NCBI RefSeq assembly: GCF_002266425.1 | Contig: NZ_NPMN01000023.1 | Location: 1-64,000 of the forward strand | Reading direction: 5' to 3' | Length of the DNA: 64,000 nt | DNA from: Tissierella sp. P1 | GTDB lineage: Bacteria > Bacillota > Clostridia > Tissierellales > Tissierellaceae | In this document: positions 35,457-44,950 of the stretch, piece after piece | How the letters are laid out: every line of letters begins with the position of its first letter | How positions within the stretch are numbered: position 1 is the first letter of the stretch | Notes under the pieces: generated by a model | Told to the model about the DNA's origin: nothing | What the model saw: the letters and a program-made list of their open reading frames with translations, nothing else | Database searches by the model: none | Position numbers and translations under genes: made by a program

Positions 35457-35485
35457 CATGGGTAGAATGATACCCATGTTTTTTT
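35457..35485 (+). terminator. Intrinsic terminator after tlp
   Basis: CATGGGTA (35457-35464) pairs with TACCCATG (35471-35478) around GAATGA, followed by seven Ts. The FNT gene from the other side ends 10 bp away. Confidence 0.8.
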
Positions 35486-35488
35486 CTA

Positions 35489-36271
35489 TTACTTATTTTT
35501 CTCCGGAAGTATATAGGTGATGTAATTGGCAATAGGTATTATTACTCCACCGCCTAAAATATTGCCCAATGTCACTGGAATTAAGTTTGAAAACCATATA
35601 TTAGACCAAGTAGTATTAAGTCCCGAGTACTTTGCTAATGGTAAAAAAAACATATTAGCCACACTATGTTCATATCCAGATAAAACAAACAACATTATGG
35701 GAAACCATATAACAAATATCCTTGAAATTATATCTTGTGCTGCTGCAGCCATCCATACTGCAAGGCAGACTAATATATTACACAGTACTCCTCGTATAAG
35801 TGCGGTTTGAAAACTTAAAGACATTTTAGAACTACCTATATTAAGTGTAACATCTAGCACACTTTGACTTACCAGGTATGATTTGTGTATAAGGTAAGCC
35901 AGAGTTAAAGAGCCTATGAAGTTTCCCAAATATACTAAGAACCAATTTCTCAATAATCCATATACAGATATTTTTTTATCCATTATAGCCATAGTCATTA
36001 AATTATTTCCAGTGAAAAGCTCGGAACCTGAAAAAACTACAAGCATTAGACCGACAGGAAAAACTAAACCACCTGCGAATTTCATTAGTCCAACATCTAT
36101 ATTACCTAAGGTTTGCATGATTACAATATCACCAAAGGCTCCAAAACCAATATAGGCTCCAGCCATTATTCCAAGGATTAGTAGCCTAGTTACTGATAAA
36201 CTTGCTTTTGTTTCTGCTGAGGCAATGATTGATTTTGCTACTTCAGAGGGTGCAAGAAATTTCTTCTCCAT
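35489..36271 (-). CDS. Formate/nitrite transporter (FNT) family channel
   Basis: This 260-aa protein has six membrane helices and FNT signatures: LAPSEVAKSIIASAETKAS near the N-terminus, the first pore loop GLVFPVGLMLVVFSGSELFTGN, and the second with GYEHSVANMFFLPLA, including the conserved pore His. FNT channels conduct formate, nitrite or hydrosulfide; which is used here cannot be told. The start at 36271 is preferred because the GGTAGG site is 9 nt upstream; an ATG 6 bp earlier sits too close. It diverges from the kinase gene at 36471. Confidence 0.88.
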   Translation of the reverse strand: MEKKFLAPSEVAKSIIASAETKASLSVTRLLILGIMAGAYIGFGAFGDIVIMQTLGNIDVGLMKFAGGLVFPVGLMLVVFSGSELFTGNNLMTMAIMDKKISVYGLLRNWFLVYLGNFIGSLTLAYLIHKSYLVSQSVLDVTLNIGSSKMSLSFQTALIRGVLCNILVCLAVWMAAAAQDIISRIFVIWFPIMLFVLSGYEHSVANMFFLPLAKYSGLNTTWSNIWFSNLIPVTLGNILGGGVIIPIANYITYILPEKNK

Positions 36272-36470
36272 GTGCATTACCTACCTTCATATTTTGTGAT
36301 ATAAATTATTCTGTATTAATATTTTCTCTATATATTAAAAAATAATACAGTAATGAAAATTAAGGATTATAATAAAAAAATAGATTAGTTTTCAAGAATA
36401 TGATTATAATTAAGTACTATGTTATAATAGAAGCAAATTTATTAACAAAATACATTTGGGAGAGTTTTAT

Positions 36471-37868
36471 ATGGCTAGAGATTATTTTCTCTTATATCTA
36501 ATTTATGGATTTGCATTTATCAATATGGGGATATTTTCCATTCAAGGAAAAGATGCAGAAGTGACTGATTTACCACTGGTAAAATCATTGAAATATTTAG
36601 GATACTTTGGCATTAGTCATGGTATAACAGAATGGATTACAATGATTGAAATCCTAGATATTTATTCCCATCTACATACTTTTTTATTTATTATAAAATA
36701 TTTTTTAAAAGCAGTTTCATTTGCCTATTTGATGATTTTTGGAATTAGTTTATTACCATTAAAACATAGATATCGAAAGATTATTCTTAAAGTTCCTATT
36801 ATATTGTTTTTAGTGTGGCTGACGGGTTTTATTTTATTATCTGTTTATTATGGACAAGATTATCTTATGTTAAATCCAAAATATAACATTATAGTACTAA
36901 GATATATAATGGCACTTTCGGGCGGTGCAGTATCGGCTATTGCCTTGTACTTAAATGGTAAAATCATAGAGAAAAGAAAATCTAATAGTATGGCTAAAAG
37001 ATATAAAGGATTAGCATGTATATTTTTAATCTATGGCTTTTTAGATGGACTTATTGTAAAAAAGATGGATTTTTTCCCTGCTAATATTATTAATGATAAT
37101 TTATTTCTAGAAATTTTTCAATTTCCCATTCAAATATTTAAAGCATCTGTTGGAATAACTATTAATTTTCTATTAATTAAGGTAATAGATACATTTGGTT
37201 GGGAACAGAAAGAAAAGATAAATAGATTGGAAGAACGTAGAATAGCCTCTGAAGAAAGAAGAAAGCTGGGACTAGAGATACATGACAGTATAATACAAAG
37301 CCTATATGCAGCAGGACTAAAGGTAGAATATTTGATAAAAAATAAATCGGAAGATAGTATAGAGCCTATGTTGAAGGAAATAAAAATTGACTTAAATAAT
37401 ACAATAGATAAGACTCGTGAATTTTTGTCATCAAGTACATTGGAAATTATAGAAATGGAGGATTTAAACTATAGTCTTCAACAATTAGTAAGGAAGTTCA
37501 ATGAAAATCAGGATATCCCAATAGAGTTCAAAAGTAATACATCTCAAACAAACTATGGGCATTTATCTCCAGAGAAATCTACGCAAATTTATTATATAGT
37601 TCAGGAGGCTATTAGCAATGTAATTAAGCATTCTAAGGCTATTTATGCAGAAGTTTTATTAGAGAGTAAGTATGATTTTCTATATATTAAAGTAATAGAT
37701 AACGGTTTAGGAATTTCTATGAAGGGTATGAATGTTGAAAAACATTTTGGGATTAGTTCCATGGAAGAAAGGGCTAAGAGAATTGGAGGAACACTTAATA
37801 TTGATAAAATAGGGAATGGTACAAAAGTGGAGATTATGATACCTTGGGGGGATACAAGACATGAATGA
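36471..37868 (+). CDS. Membrane sensor histidine kinase, NarL/LuxR type
   Basis: This 465-aa kinase has about seven N-terminal membrane helices (residues 5-235) forming an integral-membrane sensor. A HisKA_3 dimerisation domain follows with the phospho-accepting His in RKLGLEIHDSIIQSLYAAGL (about residue 275), then a HATPase domain with N-box QEAISNVIKHSKA, G1 DNGLGIS and ERAKRIGGTLNI. ATG at 36471 follows GGGAGAGTTTTAT. The stop overlaps the start of the response regulator gene by 8 bp, so they form a two-component pair. The signal is unknown. Confidence 0.88.
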   Translation: MARDYFLLYLIYGFAFINMGIFSIQGKDAEVTDLPLVKSLKYLGYFGISHGITEWITMIEILDIYSHLHTFLFIIKYFLKAVSFAYLMIFGISLLPLKHRYRKIILKVPIILFLVWLTGFILLSVYYGQDYLMLNPKYNIIVLRYIMALSGGAVSAIALYLNGKIIEKRKSNSMAKRYKGLACIFLIYGFLDGLIVKKMDFFPANIINDNLFLEIFQFPIQIFKASVGITINFLLIKVIDTFGWEQKEKINRLEERRIASEERRKLGLEIHDSIIQSLYAAGLKVEYLIKNKSEDSIEPMLKEIKIDLNNTIDKTREFLSSSTLEIIEMEDLNYSLQQLVRKFNENQDIPIEFKSNTSQTNYGHLSPEKSTQIYYIVQEAISNVIKHSKAIYAEVLLESKYDFLYIKVIDNGLGISMKGMNVEKHFGISSMEERAKRIGGTLNIDKIGNGTKVEIMIPWGDTRHE

Positions 37869-38504
37869 TAAGATAAAGGTCTTATTAGTAGATGATCATA
37901 GTGTGGTTAGAGACGGATTAAGACTATTGTTGCAATTAAATGATGGTTTAGAGGTATGTGGAGAGGCAGCAACATTAAAAGAGGCTATTATGATGGCTAT
38001 TAATACTAATCCAGATGTTATCCTATTAGATTTTAAGCTTCCTGATGGTGACGGAGTAAGTGGTTGTATTAGTATCAAGAATTTATTTCCAAATATCAAA
38101 ATTATTATTTTAACAGCTTATGCAGAGGAGCATATAGTTATGGAAACCATTAGGGCGGGGGCTGATGGATATTTATTAAAAAATATTGAATCAGAAGAGT
38201 TAATAAAAACTATATTGTCTGTATATAATGGGGATTCAGTGCTGGACCTTCTGTTACAGAGGGAGTTTTTAATAGTATAAAGCTAGACAATCAGAAAATA
38301 GAAGAAAGTTCGGAGTTCAGTCCGAGAGAAACGAAAATATTACAAGCTCTTAGTTTAGGTAAAACCAATAAGGAGATAGCAGAATCATTGTCAATTTCAG
38401 ATAAAACTGTTCGAAATTATATTAGTAATATTTTTAAAAAGATAAATGTTTCAAATAGAACAGAGGCAGCTAGTTATTGGATTAGAAAAAGGAACTTAAG
38501 ATAG
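37861..38504 (+). pseudogene. LuxR/NarL-type response regulator, split by a single-base frameshift
   Basis: The receiver domain is intact: KVLLVDDHSVVRDGLR, phospho-acceptor Asp in VILLDFKLPDG, ILTAYAEE and Lys in LLKNIES. The frame then reads GDSVLDLLLQREFLIV and stops at 38280. Adding one C near 38247 (GGACC-CTTCTG) gives SVLDPSVTEGVFNSI and continues to the LuxR helix-turn-helix (FSPRETKILQALSLGKTNKE and DKTVRNYISNIFKKINVSNR), ending at 38504. The full protein would be 214 aa. As read, the DNA-binding half is lost and the pathway would be non-functional, unless this is a sequencing error. Confidence 0.85.
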
Positions 38505-38631
38505 GACAAATGTACCTAGCTTAGGGACAAAATTCAGAATATGAAATCCTTTTTTTACATGGTAAATTATTAATATGAAGTTTTTACACTTACACAAAAG
38601 ATAAAGAACAATTTAAGCACAAAAGATGAAG

Positions 38632-38666
38632 AAGTCAGTTTACTATTAACGTAGACTGGCTTTTAA
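38632..38666 (+). terminator. Terminator after the two-component pair
   Basis: AAGTCAGTTTAC (38632-38643) pairs, with two G-T wobbles, with GTAGACTGGCTT (38651-38662), followed by TTTT. Confidence 0.6.
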
Positions 38667-38690
38667 GCTTTATAAGTATTTAGAAAGATA

Positions 38691-38719
38691 TTGACTGTTA
38701 TATAATCTTTCTGTATAAT
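38691..38719 (+). promoter_or_regulatory. Promoter of the MATE exporter gene
   Basis: TTGACT (38691-38696), a 17-nt spacer and TATAAT (38714-38719). Transcription would begin near 38726. Confidence 0.75.
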
Positions 38720-38759
38720 TTATTATGTAAATTTAATCAAATATATAATAAATATAAAG

Positions 38760-38795
38760 GCAGATGGGCGGCTTCCAATACCCATTTGCTTTTTT
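38760..38795 (+). terminator. Leader terminator before the MATE gene (attenuator candidate)
   Basis: GCAGATGGG (38760-38768) pairs with CCCATTTGC (38781-38789), one wobble, followed by six Ts. It lies between the MATE promoter and its ribosome binding site, only about 35 nt after the expected transcription start, so it should act on the MATE transcript itself. Confidence 0.65.
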
Positions 38796-38822
38796 GTGTT
38801 AAAAAATAGGAGGATGACGTAA

Positions 38823-40203
38823 ATGAAAAAGACATTAAAAGACAAGAGGTTCTTCCTTGCAATTCTTACATTAGTTATACCTATAACTTTACAGAACTTA
38901 ATTAGTTCATCTCTAAATATGGTTGATAATTTAATGATAGGAAGACTTGGAGAAAGTTCCATTGCAGCTGTAGGTTTAGTTAATCAATATTTTTTTATAT
39001 TCATGTTATGTTTAACAGGAATTAATGCAGGAGCAGGCATATTTATGTCCCAATTTTGGGGTAAAAAGGATATTTCAAATATAAGAAAGATGTTAGGATT
39101 AGATATGATTTTGAGCCTTATAGTTTCATTTTTATTTTTTATTCCAGCATCTTTATTTCCTAGAGAAATAATAAAAGTATTTACTAAGGATACTGAAGTT
39201 ATAAATTTAGGAGTTCAGTATATTAGAATTATTTCAGTAACCTTTGTACTTACTAGTATTACTCAAGCCTATTCTACAACATTAAGATGTATTGGTATTG
39301 CAAGATTACCAATGTTTGGAAGTCTAATAGGTGTACTAACAAATGCTTTTCTTAACTGGGTTTTTATATTTGGACATTTTGGATTTCCTGCAATGGGCGT
39401 AGTAGGGGCAGCCATAGCTACTAGTATAGCTAGATTTGTAGAGATGATGTTTATAATTGTCTGTGCCTATAAGTCTAACTCAGTTATTCCTAGTAAACTA
39501 AAAAATATTATAGGATTTGACCATGAATTCGTTAAGATGTATTTTAAAACATCTTCATCGGTAATAATTAACGAGTTGGTATGGTCCATAGGATTATCTG
39601 TATATTCAATAATATATGCTAAAATAGGTATTCGTGAGGTAGCTAGTATGCAGATAGCGAGTACTATCAATAATTTGTTTATGGTTTTTTCCATAGGACT
39701 TGCTAATGCAGCAGCTATTATGATAGGAAATAAAATTGGAGCAGGTGAAGAAAAGATAGCAATTAATTATGCAATAAAGTTAGGTATATTTGCTCCAATT
39801 GTAGGATTAATAACAGGAATATCATTATGGATTGCATCTCCTGCAGTTGTAGGATTATTTAAGATCAATAAGGATACATTAGATATTACAATTACAGTAC
39901 TTAAAATCATGGCCTTTTTTGCACCACTTAGGTTTTTCAATGTCCTTATGATAGTAGGAATATTTAGAGGAGGGGGAGATACGACATATTCCATGTTAGT
40001 ACAACTTGGAACAATTTGGTGTTTTGCTATTCCAGCAGGATTTATTGCAGCAACATATTTTAAATTACCGTTGGAAAAAGTATTTTTTATAATATCCTTG
40101 GAGGAGGTTGTAAAAATATTTTTTTGAGGCTAAACGACTTCGCTCTAAAAAATGGATAAGAAATGTTGTGGAAGAATTAAATAGTATAAATATAGCTGCA
40201 TAA
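38823..40203 (+). pseudogene. MATE-family multidrug exporter, frameshifted near the C-terminus
   Basis: The protein has 12 expected membrane helices and MATE hallmarks, including LVIPITLQNLISSSLNMVDN, MIGRLGESSIAAVGLVNQ and GVVGAAIATSIARF. It exports cationic drugs or metabolites using Na+ or H+. The frame stops at 40127 after EEVVKIFF; removing one T from the run of seven restores FEAKRLRSKKWIRNVVEELN and SINIAA to 40203. Only the last 25 residues are affected, all after the final helix, so the shortened protein might still work. ATG follows AGGAGGATGACGTAA. Confidence 0.85.
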
Positions 40204-40205
40204 GA

Positions 40206-40230
40206 AAAATACTCCTTTGGGAGTATTTTT
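40206..40230. terminator. Bidirectional terminator
   Basis: AAAATACTCC (40206-40215) pairs with GGAGTATTTT (40220-40229); it closes the MATE gene and the minus-strand gene on the other side. Confidence 0.75.
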
Positions 40231-40682
40231 TAATATAGATTGTCATCTAGTCTGGAGATAGCCTTTTCTAAATCAACCTCAGCAGTAGATATAGCTTTTT
40301 CTCTACTAACATTTGGATCACCTAAATATCCGCCATTACTCTTAAGAATATCTCTAGCCTTCTGAGAATCCTCACTATTAGCATCTACACTAACAACGTA
40401 ATTTATACTTGCAACTTCTTCAAAAGAACCCATTCCACTAACCATAGGGCTAGCAGCAGCTAAGGGAGAATTTCCTTCATTTAAGCCAGTCGAACCAGAG
40501 TTTAAAACTAATTGAGAGAGGCTAGGTGCTGTACTTGTTCCTGGATTATTTGTTTTAATATTTCTATTTCCAATATAATGATCGTTAATATCTACAAAAG
40601 CACCACTAAAACCTGCATTTTTAAGTTCTTTAACAGCATCATTTGCGGCACTTATTTCTCCAAAATAACCTTTTACTGTCAT
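40230..40682 (-). CDS. Hypothetical protein with YflT-like N-terminus
   Basis: This 150-aa protein starts MTVKGYFGEISAANDAVKEL and has a repeated beta-alpha pattern in which a ferredoxin-like N-terminal half (GYFG...AVKELKNAGFSGAFVDIN) and a C-terminal half (INYVVSVDANSEDSQKARDI) flank a Ser/Gly/Asn-rich linker. It resembles general-stress YflT-type proteins in Firmicutes, but I am not sure of the family. The start at 40682 follows TGGAGGAATAAAA. It is divergent from the ykuS-like gene and has the shared terminator at 40206-40230. Confidence 0.7.
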   Translation of the reverse strand: MTVKGYFGEISAANDAVKELKNAGFSGAFVDINDHYIGNRNIKTNNPGTSTAPSLSQLVLNSGSTGLNEGNSPLAAASPMVSGMGSFEEVASINYVVSVDANSEDSQKARDILKSNGGYLGDPNVSREKAISTAEVDLEKAISRLDDNLY

Positions 40683-40840
40683 TTTTATTCCTCCAGTATG
40701 AATTATAGTATATATATACTTTTCCACAAATTTATTTTATTATTATAGTTATAATTTTCAACAATAACCAAAAGAGAGTTATTAATATACAGAGTATATT
40801 ATATTATTAATTTGTGCAAAATACTCTAGAGGTGATAAAT

Positions 40841-41098
40841 ATGAAAAAAATTGGTGTGGAAAAAGGATTAAATAATATAGCAGGTTACCTAATTAAGGAA
40901 GGTTATTCTGTAGAAGCATTAAGTGAGTCAATAGATAACAATATATCAAAATTAAGTGGCCTTGATGCTATTGTAACAGCAGGATACAATACGGATATGC
41001 TAGGGATTAGTGACACAGAAACTAAAGCACCGGTAATAAATGCTAAAGGATTAACTCCACAAGAAGTAAAAGATAGACTTGAACAACAACTCCGTTAG
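40841..41098 (+). CDS. YkuS/UPF0180 family protein
   Basis: This 85-aa protein starts MKKIGVEKGLNNIAGYLIKE and contains LSGLDAIVTAGYNTDMLGIS and INAKGLTPQEVKDRLEQQL, matching the UPF0180 (B. subtilis YkuS) family of small cytosolic proteins with unknown function. ATG at 40841 has AGAGGTGATAAAT upstream; an earlier frame start at 40814 has none. It is divergent from the previous gene and followed by a GC-containing hairpin at 41113-41149. Confidence 0.85.
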   Translation: MKKIGVEKGLNNIAGYLIKEGYSVEALSESIDNNISKLSGLDAIVTAGYNTDMLGISDTETKAPVINAKGLTPQEVKDRLEQQLR

Positions 41099-41112
41099 AT
41101 TTTTTATAAATC

Positions 41113-41149
41113 AGCCTGTATAGTATTTAATATTTATGCTATACAGGCT
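41113..41149 (+). terminator. Hairpin after the ykuS-like gene
   Basis: AGCCTGTATAG (41113-41123) pairs perfectly with CTATACAGGCT (41139-41149). The following sequence, ATTTGTT, is a weak T tract. Confidence 0.55.
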
Positions 41150-41255
41150 ATTTGTTAGGAGGTTCTAAATTATAATCATACATATTATAATTGTTTAGCA
41201 ACACTTTAATAGGGTAATTTAAAAATGATAAAAAAAATAACGGGAGGTATTAAAT

Positions 41256-41597
41256 ATGAGCGAATATCATGAACCAGTCGGGAAGTTGGACGAAAAAACT
41301 TTAAACATATCAAGGGCTATAAATAGTCTGAAGGAAGAGATAGAGGCTGTTGATTGGTACAATCAAAGAGTTGATGCTTCAAGGGACATGGAACTGAAGG
41401 CTATAATGGCACATAACAGAGATGAAGAGATAGAACATGCTTGTATGCTTTTAGAATGGTTAAGAAGGAATATGGATAAATGGGATGAAGAGCTTAGAGC
41501 CTACTTATTTACAGAAGGACCTATATCACATTTAGAGGAGCAAATTAAATCAGTGTTTGAGGATGAATCAAATCTAAATATCGGGGATTTAAAATAG
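41256..41597 (+). CDS. Encapsulin-associated ferritin-like cargo protein (EncFtn)
   Basis: This 113-aa protein is a half-ferritin of the encapsulated ferritin family: helices with EEIEAVDWYNQRVDASRDME and AHNRDEEIEHACMLLEWLRR carry the Glu and His iron ligands of the ferroxidase site. It ends with SNLNIGDLK, which fits the C-terminal cargo-loading peptide that docks to the inside of encapsulin shells. It should oxidise Fe2+ and load iron into the compartment. ATG follows CGGGAGGTATTAAAT. The shell gene follows 12 bp later, the usual cargo-shell order. Confidence 0.9.
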   Translation: MSEYHEPVGKLDEKTLNISRAINSLKEEIEAVDWYNQRVDASRDMELKAIMAHNRDEEIEHACMLLEWLRRNMDKWDEELRAYLFTEGPISHLEEQIKSVFEDESNLNIGDLK

Positions 41598-41609
41598 GAG
41601 GGATAATAT

Positions 41610-42397
41610 ATGTTATATAGAGAATTAGCACCTATATCTAATGAAGCTTGGAATGAAATAGATAAAAGGGCAAAAGAAGTTCTAAAATCCTACTTGTCTG
41701 CTAGAAAAGTGGTGAAGGTAAATGGGCCAAAGGGCTTGATTACAACGTAATTACAGAAGGTAGATTAACTAATATTCAAGACTCGGAAGGTGTTTATTAC
41801 GGTAATTATGAGGTTTTACCCTTGACAGAGGCAAGAGTAGAATTTGAAATGCATAGATGGGAATTAGATAATATCGCACGAGGAGCTAAAGATATTAACT
41901 ATGAACCACTGGAGAAAGCAATGAAAAGCATTGCATTATTTGAAGACAATGCAATATATAATGGGTTAAAAAGTGCTTCAATAAATGGAATAAATGATTC
42001 AGTTGAATTGCAGGAAATACCATTTGGAAAAGATCCTACAGCTATAATGGAAGCAATAACTAAGGGGTTAATTGAACTAAAAAAATCCTATGTAGAAAGA
42101 CCTTTTACTTTAGTTGTAAATGAAGAAGCATATAAAAGAATTATAGCTAAAGAAACAGCATATCCATTAGATGAGAGAATTGAAAAATTAATTGGTGGCA
42201 AAATTGTATTTAGCCATGTAGTAGATGGTGCATATTTATTACCATATAATCATGATGACCTAGAACTTACTATTGGTAGAGACTTTACAATAGGATATCA
42301 AACTCACACTAGTGAAATGGTAAGATTATTTGCTACAGAGTCTTTTACTTTTAGAGTGTTAGACCCATCTATAATAGTTAAATATACATTGAAATAA
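41610..42397 (+). pseudogene. Encapsulin shell protein, interrupted by a single-base frameshift
   Basis: ATG at 41610, after AGGAGGGATAATAT, starts MLYRELAPISNEAWNEIDKR, the classic encapsulin (HK97-fold, linocin-like) N-terminus. The frame stops after VVKVNGPKGLITT; one extra G in AAGGGCTT (about 41737) gives GPKGLDYNVITEGRL and then TNIQDSEGVYYGNYEVLPLT, DNAIYNGL, IGYQTHTSEMVRLFATESFT and RVLDPS. The intact product would be about 262 aa, normal for the shell of a 60-subunit compartment. The lesion near residue 45 would abolish the shell, leaving the ferritin cargo unhoused. Sequencing error in a G run is a serious alternative. Confidence 0.88.
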
Positions 42398-42410
42398 GGT
42401 TTTCCAATAT

Positions 42411-42466
42411 AAAAGAATCTGTCTCAAAATGATTATTTTAATCATTTTGAGACAGATTCTTTTTTT
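42411..42466 (+). terminator. Strong terminator of the encapsulin operon
   Basis: A perfect stem of about 24 bp (42411-42434 with 42440-42463) has a 5-nt loop and a T tail. Confidence 0.9.
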
Positions 42467-42577
42467 CAATACTTATTTTTTTATTACGATATTTTAATTA
42501 AATGAAGAATACCTTTCTTATAGCATAAAATTAGTATAAAATATAATTAATTATATTAATTGAGGGGGAGAATATAT

Positions 42578-44335
42578 ATGTCAAGACGGCTAATATCTTT
42601 AATATTATCATTTATCTTAATTTTAGGTATACCATTTAATGCATTAAGTGAAACGAGTTCTAAAATCCGAATAATATTAAATGAAGAAGTAATTGAATTA
42701 GAGAACAATGCCTTTTTAAATCAAGATGGAAAGCTTATGTATCCATTACGTGACATTGCTGAGAAGTTGGGACATTCTATAACTTGGAATGGTAATCAAA
42801 ACATCACTCTTTCTAATGGAAACAGTAATATTCAGCTCAATATAGGAAAATCTATTATTGTACTTAATCAAAAAGAGATTGATTTGAAGACGAATATAAT
42901 AGCCGTAGACGGTAAAACTTTTGTTCCACTATCATTTTTGAGCGATGCATTGGATTTAGTTGTGGGATGGGATGCAAAAACACAGAGTTTAAGAATAAAT
43001 CAGATAAAAAAGAATAATGAAGATTATTTTCAATCCTATGTTGGAGTCAATAATGAATTAAATAATTATATGGAACTATTGCATAAATATGAAAACTTTA
43101 ATGGAAGCATACTTATAGCTAAGAAAGGAAATATAATTTTAGATAAAGGCTATGGATTTGCAGATATAGATCAAAATATTAGAAATAAAACTCAGACAAG
43201 ATTTGCAATTGGTTCTGTTACAAAGCAGTTTACAGCTATGGCAATTATGCAGCTTGATGAAAAGCAAATGTTAAATATAGAAGATAAAATATCGAAATAC
43301 TTACCAGATTTCCCAAATGGGGATGGGATAACAATACATAATTTATTGACCCATACATCTGGATTAGTCAACTACACAGAGTTGCCAGAATTTTATGCTT
43401 TGGAGTCAGAAGATCCTAAGGTAGAGGATGTGCTTAACCTTATTAAGGATAAGCCATTAGAGTTTGAGCCAGGGACTCAATTTAAATACTGCAATACAGG
43501 ATATGCATTGTTAAGTGAGATAATAGAAAAGGTAAGCGGAGTGACATTTGAAGAGTATTTACATGAAAATATATTTAGACCATTGAATATGAAGGATACT
43601 GGAGTATGTTACGGAAAAAATAAAGAAATTCATCATGCCACTGCATATTCAGGACATCTGGATTTGATTCCTGTAGATGATGAAATTTTATTGAGTCAAG
43701 CTTATGGTGCAGGAAATATGTATTCCACAGTTGAAGACTTATATAGATGGGATAGGGCATTAGATACAGAACAACTTGTAAAAAAAGAAGGTCTAGATAG
43801 GATATTTAAAGGATATATAGATATGCAAGGTATGGGAGATTATGGATATGGATGGCTTATCAGAGATACGGAACTTGGAAAAGAAATTTTTCATACTGGG
43901 GGAACCCTTGGATTTTCAGCTAATATAGCAAGATATATAGATGAAGACTTGACAGTTATTGTACTGACAAATAAAAGTGGTTATGATACCATGAGTTTGG
44001 CATATACATTAGCTTCTATTACGCTAGATAAGGAATATACTACACCAGAACCTATTAAAGAAATAGAAATAAAGGATAAGGCTTTATATGATAACTATGT
44101 AGGAGAATATGTAATATTCCCGGGATTTACTATTACCATTACAGCAGAAGAAGGAAAGATATATGCTATGGTTACAGGACAAGATAAATATGAAATATTC
44201 CCTGAATCAGAGGAAAGCTATTTTTATAAAATAGTAAAAGCCAAGATTACCTTTGTAAAAGGTGAGGACGGAAAAGTAACTAGTCTAATATTAGATCAAA
44301 ATGGACAGAATCTAACTGGAATTAAGATGAAATAA
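42578..44335 (+). CDS. Secreted serine beta-lactamase-like hydrolase with copper-amine-oxidase-N domain
   Basis: This 585-aa protein has a signal peptide (LISLILSFILILGIPFNALS). A copper-amine-oxidase N-terminal-like domain follows (about 30-150; KLMYPLRDIAEKLGHSITWN, TFVPLSFLSDAL). The class C beta-lactamase/penicillin-binding-protein-like domain has SVTKQ (SxxK), YCNTGY (YxN) and HTGG as catalytic motifs. The last 100 residues form a beta-rich tail. It is extracellular and probably a D-alanyl peptidase or esterase, not a true resistance enzyme. ATG at 42578 has GAGGGGGAG upstream. It is monocistronic between two strong terminators. Confidence 0.85.
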   Translation: MSRRLISLILSFILILGIPFNALSETSSKIRIILNEEVIELENNAFLNQDGKLMYPLRDIAEKLGHSITWNGNQNITLSNGNSNIQLNIGKSIIVLNQKEIDLKTNIIAVDGKTFVPLSFLSDALDLVVGWDAKTQSLRINQIKKNNEDYFQSYVGVNNELNNYMELLHKYENFNGSILIAKKGNIILDKGYGFADIDQNIRNKTQTRFAIGSVTKQFTAMAIMQLDEKQMLNIEDKISKYLPDFPNGDGITIHNLLTHTSGLVNYTELPEFYALESEDPKVEDVLNLIKDKPLEFEPGTQFKYCNTGYALLSEIIEKVSGVTFEEYLHENIFRPLNMKDTGVCYGKNKEIHHATAYSGHLDLIPVDDEILLSQAYGAGNMYSTVEDLYRWDRALDTEQLVKKEGLDRIFKGYIDMQGMGDYGYGWLIRDTELGKEIFHTGGTLGFSANIARYIDEDLTVIVLTNKSGYDTMSLAYTLASITLDKEYTTPEPIKEIEIKDKALYDNYVGEYVIFPGFTITITAEEGKIYAMVTGQDKYEIFPESEESYFYKIVKAKITFVKGEDGKVTSLILDQNGQNLTGIKMK

Positions 44336-44350
44336 ATATAAATAAATTTC

Positions 44351-44386
44351 TAAAACCCACCTCTGATATTTCAAAGGTGGGTTTTA
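44351..44386. terminator. Bidirectional terminator
   Basis: TAAAACCCACCT (44351-44362) pairs with AGGTGGGTTTTA (44375-44386); convergent genes flank it. Confidence 0.8.
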
Positions 44387-44413
44387 AATTGATGTTAGTT
44401 AGTCATTTTATTA

Positions 44414-44950
44414 TTATAAGCGCTTTCCCATCCAGATGTCTGGTTTTCCTATGCCGTTAGCATCAGGTACAACTCCAATGATTTTATAGCCGACTTTCAT
44501 ATAGAAGCCAGTTTGGTGAGTGGCAGGATTAAAGTTTTCAATACGCATAGGTAAATTATCGTATAGGTCAACATTGGCAAAGGAAGTTTCTCCATCATTA
44601 ACTTCGTCATCTGCACCTAGTTGCATTGTTATTCCTCCACGACTGCGTGCTGCATCTTCTAAAGCTCTAACAATTGCAGCTCCAACACCATTCCTTCGCA
44701 TATTTTCTTTAACCGCCAATGGATGAAGTTCAAAAACATTACCATTGTATTGGGGAATTATTCCACCCCAGCCTATAATCTCATTATCCTCTACAGCAGC
44801 AAGTAAAACGTTTTCAGGGATCAATCTTTCTTTAATCTCATCAATTGCATCATCAAGGGTTGGCCATCCGATGGGGAGACTATCAGTAAGAATTTGTGCA
44901 GCCTGAAGAATTAAATCCTCTTTAATTTCATTCATATTTATAATTTTCAA
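44414..44950 (-). CDS. AAC(6')-like GNAT acetyltransferase
   Basis: This 178-aa GNAT protein has motif A as LHPLAVKENMRRNGVGAAIV (acetyl-CoA pyrophosphate loop R/N-x-x-G-x-G/A) and a C-terminal block NPATHQTGFYMKVGYKIIGV with the ending VVPDANGIGKPDIWMGKRL, which I recognise from aminoglycoside 6'-N-acetyltransferases of Firmicutes. It may modify aminoglycosides, but many such chromosomal copies have other amine substrates. The start is TTG at 44950, with GGAGG 7 nt upstream; an ATG 15 bp later is less well spaced. It is convergent with the serine hydrolase. Confidence 0.8.
   Translation of the reverse strand: MKIINMNEIKEDLILQAAQILTDSLPIGWPTLDDAIDEIKERLIPENVLLAAVEDNEIIGWGGIIPQYNGNVFELHPLAVKENMRRNGVGAAIVRALEDAARSRGGITMQLGADDEVNDGETSFANVDLYDNLPMRIENFNPATHQTGFYMKVGYKIIGVVPDANGIGKPDIWMGKRL

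Noticed and set aside
41822-42397. Short encapsulin-like protein starting inside the shell gene
   Set aside because: The proper encapsulin N-terminus with a strong ribosome binding site is present at 41610 in the shifted frame, so the short frame is only the second half of a frameshifted gene.
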